Positions 38,403 to 64,000 of a stretch of 64,000 bases of DNA are shown piece by piece. The position numbers and the translations under genes were made by a program. Numbering within the stretch: position 1 is the stretch's first letter; the number at the start of each line of letters is the position of its first letter. Source of the DNA: Anas platyrhynchos (Eukaryota > Chordata > Aves > Anseriformes > Anatidae). The DNA lies in the NCBI RefSeq assembly GCF_047663525.1, contig NC_092589.1, positions 30,687,001 through 30,751,000 of the forward strand, read 5' to 3'. The notes below the pieces were generated by a model. That model ran no database searches and was not told where the DNA came from. It saw nothing but the letters and a program-made list of their open reading frames with translations.

Positions 38403-38497
38403 TACATTAAAAGTTTCTTACATTCATCTGCACAGCTGAAATCTACTGAACTGCCCTGCCTCACCCTGACACAAACTTGGTTTTAGAAAAAGTAAAT

Positions 38498-38503
38498 TTT
38501 ATT
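38498..38503 (-). terminator. ADSS2: Candidate ADSS2 poly(A) signal (proximal)
   Basis: AATAAA on the minus strand. Cleavage would be expected about 10-30 bases to the left, and a GT-rich element follows at about 38440-38475. Confidence 0.5.
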
Positions 38504-39214
38504 TGGAGTGAAAAAGAAGCACATGAATACCACAATATAATGTATAGAAACAAAGTCATTGTCAAAAAATCTGGAATAGGAATATGTAATCATGGGTTAT
38601 TGCCAAAAAATCAGATTTTTTTGTATTAAATCATAGCAGTTATAAATGAAAATCATTCTAGATTGTTTTACAACACTAATAAACCAAAATATGTCAATGT
38701 CATAAGGCGAATACTTGTTTTCCCTACATCTAAGGCAAATACATGGAATATTCTTTGTTATTTCTAAAGCATCTTCAATTTATAATTATAAAATTGTTTG
38801 TGCTTTGTTAGCCCTCCAGAGAAAGATCTTCTATTGGTTTTGTAAAAAGGAATTTAAAAGGGCATCCACACGTTAGACTTCTCACAAATAAAAGCGTAGT
38901 TTGCTGAAACTACAACCACCTAACTATAAGTATGTAACAGTTTCCTGAACCATGCACTTTGGAAGTAGAGAAGTACAGGGATTTTAAAATTAAAAAATAA
39001 TTAAAAAAAAGAAGTAACGTTATAAAACATTTAACTCAATATCAAAACTGTTCTTTAATAATCGCAAATGAACTTTTTACAATATCAATTTTCTAACTTT
39101 CTGGGCACACTTTGCAGTAAACATTTGAGTGTCCTCTGTGAGTTACAAAGAGTAAGTTTCCTGTGCTATACAGTTAAAAAAAGCTGGACATTCTTAACAA
39201 CTTGGCATCACACC

Positions 39215-39242
39215 TTTTTTTTTTTTTTAAAAAAAAAAAAAA
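39215..39242. repeat. T14A14 perfect palindrome in ADSS2 3' UTR
   Basis: Fourteen T followed directly by fourteen A. Being self-complementary, the transcript would also read U14A14. Confidence 0.95.
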
Positions 39243-39786
39243 CAGATCACACAATAATTTAGACAGCATTTATAGCATTACAAAATCAGAATCCCTCTCT
39301 TTAATCACTCACAAGAGCAGCCATAAGGAATACAACAGCTTTAGGAATACAAATAATGAGGATGTAAAACTATCTGTGCAAAACTGCATTATTTTACTGT
39401 CTAAAATTTCAGGGAAGTAACACCGCCAAAAGCAGAGAGAGGATAACAAAAGACAAACAGTCATGAAAATAATGACACCTTAGATTTTCAAACAGGAATT
39501 ACATTACGAAGTAAATATTAGGTATAGAAAAAAATCTGATGGCACCTTGAACAACAAATGACAACAAATGTCCTTGAATTTGCAGCTGAATAAGAACAGA
39601 CACGGTTTCATGTTGAAGTCTCTTTCAGGAATAGCAATTGATTTAGGGGCATCAACTCTAGCATTTCTTTCCATGCAAAAAAAAAAAAAATCTATCTTTC
39701 CAACATCTTTGCTTTGCGGGCTACCAATGCATTTAAGAATGAGCAGTCTTTTGAGGAGTGTGCTTTCTTCCATGCATCTGAAATCT

Positions 39787-59554
<19,768 letters not shown>

Positions 59555-62500
59555 CTGAGGAAAAAAAAAGTATTAATAGTTCTTGATACGGAAGACAAAT
59601 GAAGACACAGTACAGACGGAATAAACTCGTTCCACCTCCAACTCTGCAGCTTTCATTTTGCTGCTGATAAAAGATCTACATGAAATCTTCCTCACCCAGG
59701 CAATCTGCTCAACTTGGTTTGTCAAACTTGACAATTTTCACATGAATATTTTCATGGAGACTTTTGGATGGTATTGTGGTTCATAAAGGTACAAATGCTT
59801 TGGAGTACAATGTTTCTAGCAGTTCTCAGACAGACCCATAAACATTCTAGAATGTGCAAACATTTCTAAAAGCATTCAACAGTTTTATTTGCTTCCTATT
59901 ACAATTAGGAAAATGTAAGTATTAAAAGTCAAACTGCAACCCTAGCAAAGAAAAACAAAACTCAAAAACAGTTAAACTGGGTATGTGAAACCATTAGGGA
60001 GGATGCGTGCTGCGGGTTGGCAACGTGCATGCCTCTTGTTCTGAATTTGTGGTTCTGTCTTTTGCTGATTGTTTTTCACAGAAAAGCATTCGAAGTTGAC
60101 TAGTTCACTCTATACCTCCTCAGCTGGTACAAGGTATTTGTATCTGAAGTCTGCTGTTAAGGAGTGAATCTAAAGGTACCTAAGATAACCGTGGTTTTTC
60201 CAAGTTACAGGAGACCACTTGTACCAACTAGCACTCAGTGTTCCTACCTTTTTTCATTACCATGAAGCATGAGAGTATTAAGAGATTTATTAAACTGCAA
60301 AATAACATCCAAAACACAAAAGGAGCCTGTGTCCAAGTCTCAAAGAGGGTCAGGATAGGCTTATGAAACTAACAAAGATTACAAAATAGTTACCGAATAT
60401 CCCCTGTTCTCATTTGCTGTGCTTTTGAAAATAAGCTTACACTCTCTTGTGACCAAATCATTTGTGCAAGACAAGGTTACACACAAAACAGTCCTGTTTG
60501 CCGTAACCACAGGAATATTTACAGGCATTTTACACAAAGTGCTTTGTTCAAGAAAAGACAATGGAAAGACGTAATATTCCAAGCCTTTTTTCAATACAAG
60601 ACAAACTGAAGAAAGGCATTATATGAAAAGAAGAAAGAAATTTGAAATATTAAGCCATGGAATTATAAACCTGAAATATTTCACAGTAGTTTATCACAGA
60701 AGATCTTTTCTAAACAATGGACTCAAAAGCTATTCACTACTTCGGCAACATTCAAAAAGCATGAAAACAATACAAAAAGCCATTCATCCGACATTACAAA
60801 TAACAAATATTCTTAGCCCTCAAACCTCTCTGCAAGTATATAAACACATGCTGTGAGTAAATGTTATCTCAGCGAGGTCAGCAATGAAACTTCTTACTAT
60901 TTCAGCATTATTTGAGGACTTAACACCAGTCCCATCTCCTCTGGGAACAGAAGGATGCCTTACAAACTCGCACAAAGTTGAGATGAATTTGTAACATGTT
61001 ACAGAGTTTTCCCAAGCAGTACCTTGAAGTGGTGAAAATTTCTGGACACGGATGGCTTTCCCTGCAAGTGATCTGACTTAACCACAGAAAGCCAAATTTT
61101 GCATTCACAACATATGAAACATATTAGTTGTATAAACAAAGCAAGTCATCCAAGGTTATTCTTTTAAGAAAATAATGAAACATTGGCCAGCCTGCTCGAG
61201 TAGGGTGTTCAGGAGGGAGACACAGAGCGTATAAATCATCAGAACATAGCTGCTGGGTTTTGGTGGTGTCCAGACTTTTCCCTTGCACTGATGAATGACG
61301 TCAAGATACACAGAGGTGTGTTGTTTCTGTGCTTGTTTAAAAATACCCTGACATAGTGGCTGACAGAATTAAAATGGTATTTTACCCTTTAAACTCTGAA
61401 CTACGTGTACAGCACAGCTCATACTTCATCGAGAAGCAAGCTGGTCACCCAGGTTATATAAACTTTACCATCTTCGCTATTAGCAGCTGTGCTTTAAGGG
61501 ATTTTGCTAGAAACTAAAGCAAAAAACCTCAGCACTGTGATGAACCACCACTTGACTACACTCTTAGGCCATGCTCAAGGTTTCCTAACGCTTGTTTTCA
61601 GCTTATACTCAAATTTCAGTCCCAGAATTCAGTTGTATTATGACAATGCCCGCAGCATGAAAGGATTTGATCCCAGAAGTGCTGTTGTTATCAGGTGCCT
61701 GGTAGAACAATTGCTAGGTAGGACTGTCTGGTCAGTCCACACCCTGCTTTGGGCATCATTCCATAAAACGGTTTCACTTATTTCAATTTTTTTTCATTTC
61801 AAACTGTGTATTAGGAGAACACTACAAAAGCAGCATTCAATTAATTGAGTCTTCAAAACGTTGATTTACAGGTAAGCCCTAACCTAACACAGAAGAGCAA
61901 GTGTACAGTTACACAGTTAGGAATTGTATATTAAGAGAATAATTCACACTACACTCAAAGTGAAGTACTAGTAAAGTGTGCCTGTGCTCACATTGCACAC
62001 AGCCGTGATAAACATTTCTACTTACAAACACTTGAACTCAGAGTTTGAGTGGCAGGGGGGCTGTTGAGTTTTGGGTTTGGTGTGTTTAGGATTTTCCTTG
62101 GTGGAAGTTCCCCCACCCCTCACCCAGAAACTGCTGATAACACCAACATCTTCACAACTATTGCCTCTGGGATTAATTCAAGGTAGAAACTGATGAAGTC
62201 ACTTCTGGCATCAGTCCTTTCCATCCCTATTTCCCTCCTCCTCCCTCACCATGCTAATCCAAAAGGGATCAGTTAGATCATTCAAGCTAACACTCCCCTG
62301 ATTAAAGTATTTAAACATTAATGAAGTACTCCTAACTGGGTTTAACTAATAGTGAAAATAAATTATACTGTTTATGTCCACATAAATTTCAATACATCCC
62401 TTGCCAGAGGGAAATAAAGACACAAGTCATTTCTTGAGGTTGGCAATACTTTCTGATTAACTGTGTACAGTGTCTGTCTACCATAACTCGGTAACCTGGG

Positions 62501-64000
62501 TTCCCAAACTGGGAGAATTTTCTCCCAGCCACGTGAAATCTGGAACACCTACCTTGGGCCGACACAGACAGAGAGAAAGACCAGAAGGTGTTCCTGCTCT
62601 GTGTGGACCACACCACGTGCATGTGGCAGCAGCTCCTTTACCCTTCCTCCCTGCACAACAGCACGGTTCCTTCAGCTGAGCCAGGCAGAAGCACCACAGC
62701 CAGCGTACTCACCCACTGGGGCACGGCAACCCTGGCTTTAGTTACCAATAGGAAAGGGCTGAGGAGAGGAAAAAATGACTTCTTATACATGGGAGGCACA
62801 GTAAGGCACCAGCAGCACTCTGAGCATCGAACTTAACGTGGATGCTTCCCTCCCGTTCTGCAGAAAGGTGGCACTGGGAGCCCCTCTGGAAGCTGGGACG
62901 CAGGCTGTGGAAAAGGTCAGGCAGCCAAGGCACAGTTGGCTTTGCCAGAGTAAAGAAAGAATATGATGTGGATATAAAAAAAAAAAAAAAGAAGACAGAA
63001 AATAGAGAACCAAGAAGAAATAGTGTGACATACTGAGGGAACATCTAACAGAGACTGTTAGACTGTTAATATCTGTCTAGGTTACTACTAGGCTACTCAG
63101 GTAAGAATATAAGCGATCTTCTCCCTGACATCCTAATAAAGCTGAGAAGAAAGAGACTTATTTATTTATTTATCTCCATCAATGCACAGCACTGCGTATT
63201 TTTGGCATACTCTGAGGTTTCCAAAATTTGATTTTCAGAAGTCAGCAGTCTTCTTAGCACTGTACTTTAAGGAAGGCTTATGAAAAGATAAAAGCATTTA
63301 GTTCATTTGTCCTTACGTTATTTTTCCCCCTTACTCCTTTCCTTACCCTATTTTTCCCCCTCACATCTTTTAACTCACTATTTGGAACAGCTTTTCTCTT
63401 CTCCCATTACAGATTCATCGGTGCTGAAAGGATCAGCCCTTTCAGCAAGCAGCCCAAAGCTTTACCAAATTACAATGTTAAATTGCATCTCAAATAGGAT
63501 TTCCTCAACTTTTCAACTGCTATGAGCATGGACTTTGCATTACAGTTTTGCCCTTTCTTAATTTTTGACTTTTCCTTGTAGTCCATACATGGTGCCACCG
63601 CTGCTCCCCAAGGCTGGCTTCAGGACTGGTTTGCAGTTTTCCAGTTGCTGCCAGCACTTCTGTGAGCAGTTCCAGCAGGAACTGCCACCAGGTGACACTG
63701 AACTTCTGTGCTGAGAATGCGGGGGAAACACGAGCTTGCTCAGAAAGAAACATGAACCTAACACCTCTTTTTTCCCCAACAACATGTTTGACCAGCTCAC
63801 ATAGCCGTGAAGATGAGGATCAGAGAAATAGCTCTTTAATCATAGATTTAATGTAAAAACCAAAAGCAAAACAAACAAAACCATCCTCAGCTATGAAAGC
63901 TCCTTATTAGTATTCCTTAAAAAGTATGGTTTTTAAACTTCTGTGTACATCCAGCTCAAAAGGGTGCCAATTGGATCAGAAAAGAGAAGTTTCTATTTAT
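59555..64000 (-). other. ADSS2: ADSS2 intron 1 (continues past window)
   Basis: At least 4.4 kb. It contains no GC-rich block and no minus-strand match to the expected exon 1 (GDEGKGK), so the first exon and promoter lie further right. A pyrimidine-rich imperfect repeat (TTATTTTTCCCCCTTAC-like units) is at about 63318-63365, and a slightly GC-richer patch at 62560-62940 shows no exon. Confidence 0.8.
63159..63174. repeat. (TTTA)4
   Basis: Four perfect units in ADSS2 intron 1. Confidence 0.85.

Larger units (their letters stand above)
35365..38479. other. Interval between the 3' ends of SPMIP3 and ADSS2
   Basis: AT-rich, with the 19-bp tandem duplication at 37633 and A/T runs near 36996, 37050 and 37800. 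SPMIP3 3' UTR is expected at its left end. No other gene is recognised. Confidence 0.65.
38480..39786 (-). other. ADSS2: ADSS2 3' untranslated region
   Basis: The AT-rich sequence after the ADSS2 stop has no further coding signal. On the minus strand the first AATAAA is at 38498-38503, about 1.3 kb past the stop. It is followed by a GT-rich stretch near 38440-38475 suitable as a downstream element, so the left boundary is an estimate. The region includes a perfect T14A14 block at 39215-39242. If the second AATAAA is used, the UTR extends about 100 bp further. Confidence 0.6.

Noticed and set aside
63318..63365. Imperfect pyrimidine repeat as a possible element terminus
   Set aside because: Two loosely similar TTATTTTTCCCCC units are better explained as low-complexity sequence.
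59555..64000. Search for ADSS2 exon 1
   Set aside because: No GC-rich block and no minus-strand sequence encoding the GDEGKGK motif, so exon 1 is outside the window.

Overview
This window is nuclear DNA from a bird. Two CR1 LINE 3' ends of the avian type are present (about 31440-31592 on + and 45935-46140 on -). Genes are split by GT-AG introns. The gene order SPMIP3 (+) then ADSS2 (-), tail to tail, matches the arrangement I know from human 1q44.

Positions 1 to about 32600 form a gene-poor, relatively GC-rich stretch. It holds simple repeats, one strong CpG island (about 18830-19530), one weaker CpG-rich patch (10800-11120), and several AT-rich, low-repeat patches dense in homeodomain, POU or E-box motifs that look like candidate conserved regulatory DNA. 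I find no convincing protein-coding exon there. The many open frames in it are by-products of high GC.

Positions 32675-35364 (+) hold a small five-exon gene that I reconstruct as the ortholog of SPMIP3 (C1orf100), a sperm axoneme microtubule inner protein. All junctions are GT-AG, the phases agree, and the product is 153 aa.

Positions about 38480-59554 (-) hold exons 2-13 of ADSS2, adenylosuccinate synthetase 2, the first committed enzyme from IMP to AMP. All twelve exons join in frame to 395 residues ending in a stop codon. Exon 1, with the start codon and the GDEGKGK motif, lies beyond the right edge, so 59555-64000 is intron 1. The 3' UTR, with two candidate poly(A) signals, runs to about 38.5 or 38.4 kb.

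The DNA becomes clearly more AT-rich from about 32 kb onward, coinciding with the start of the gene pair. The two genes are not functionally linked: one is a housekeeping purine enzyme and the other a flagellar structural protein. I see no CRISPR array, operon, RNA gene or novel multi-gene system. The most useful items for follow-up are the SPMIP3 gene model, the orphan CpG island, the candidate regulatory elements and a possible retroposed poly(A) tail near 31.1 kb.
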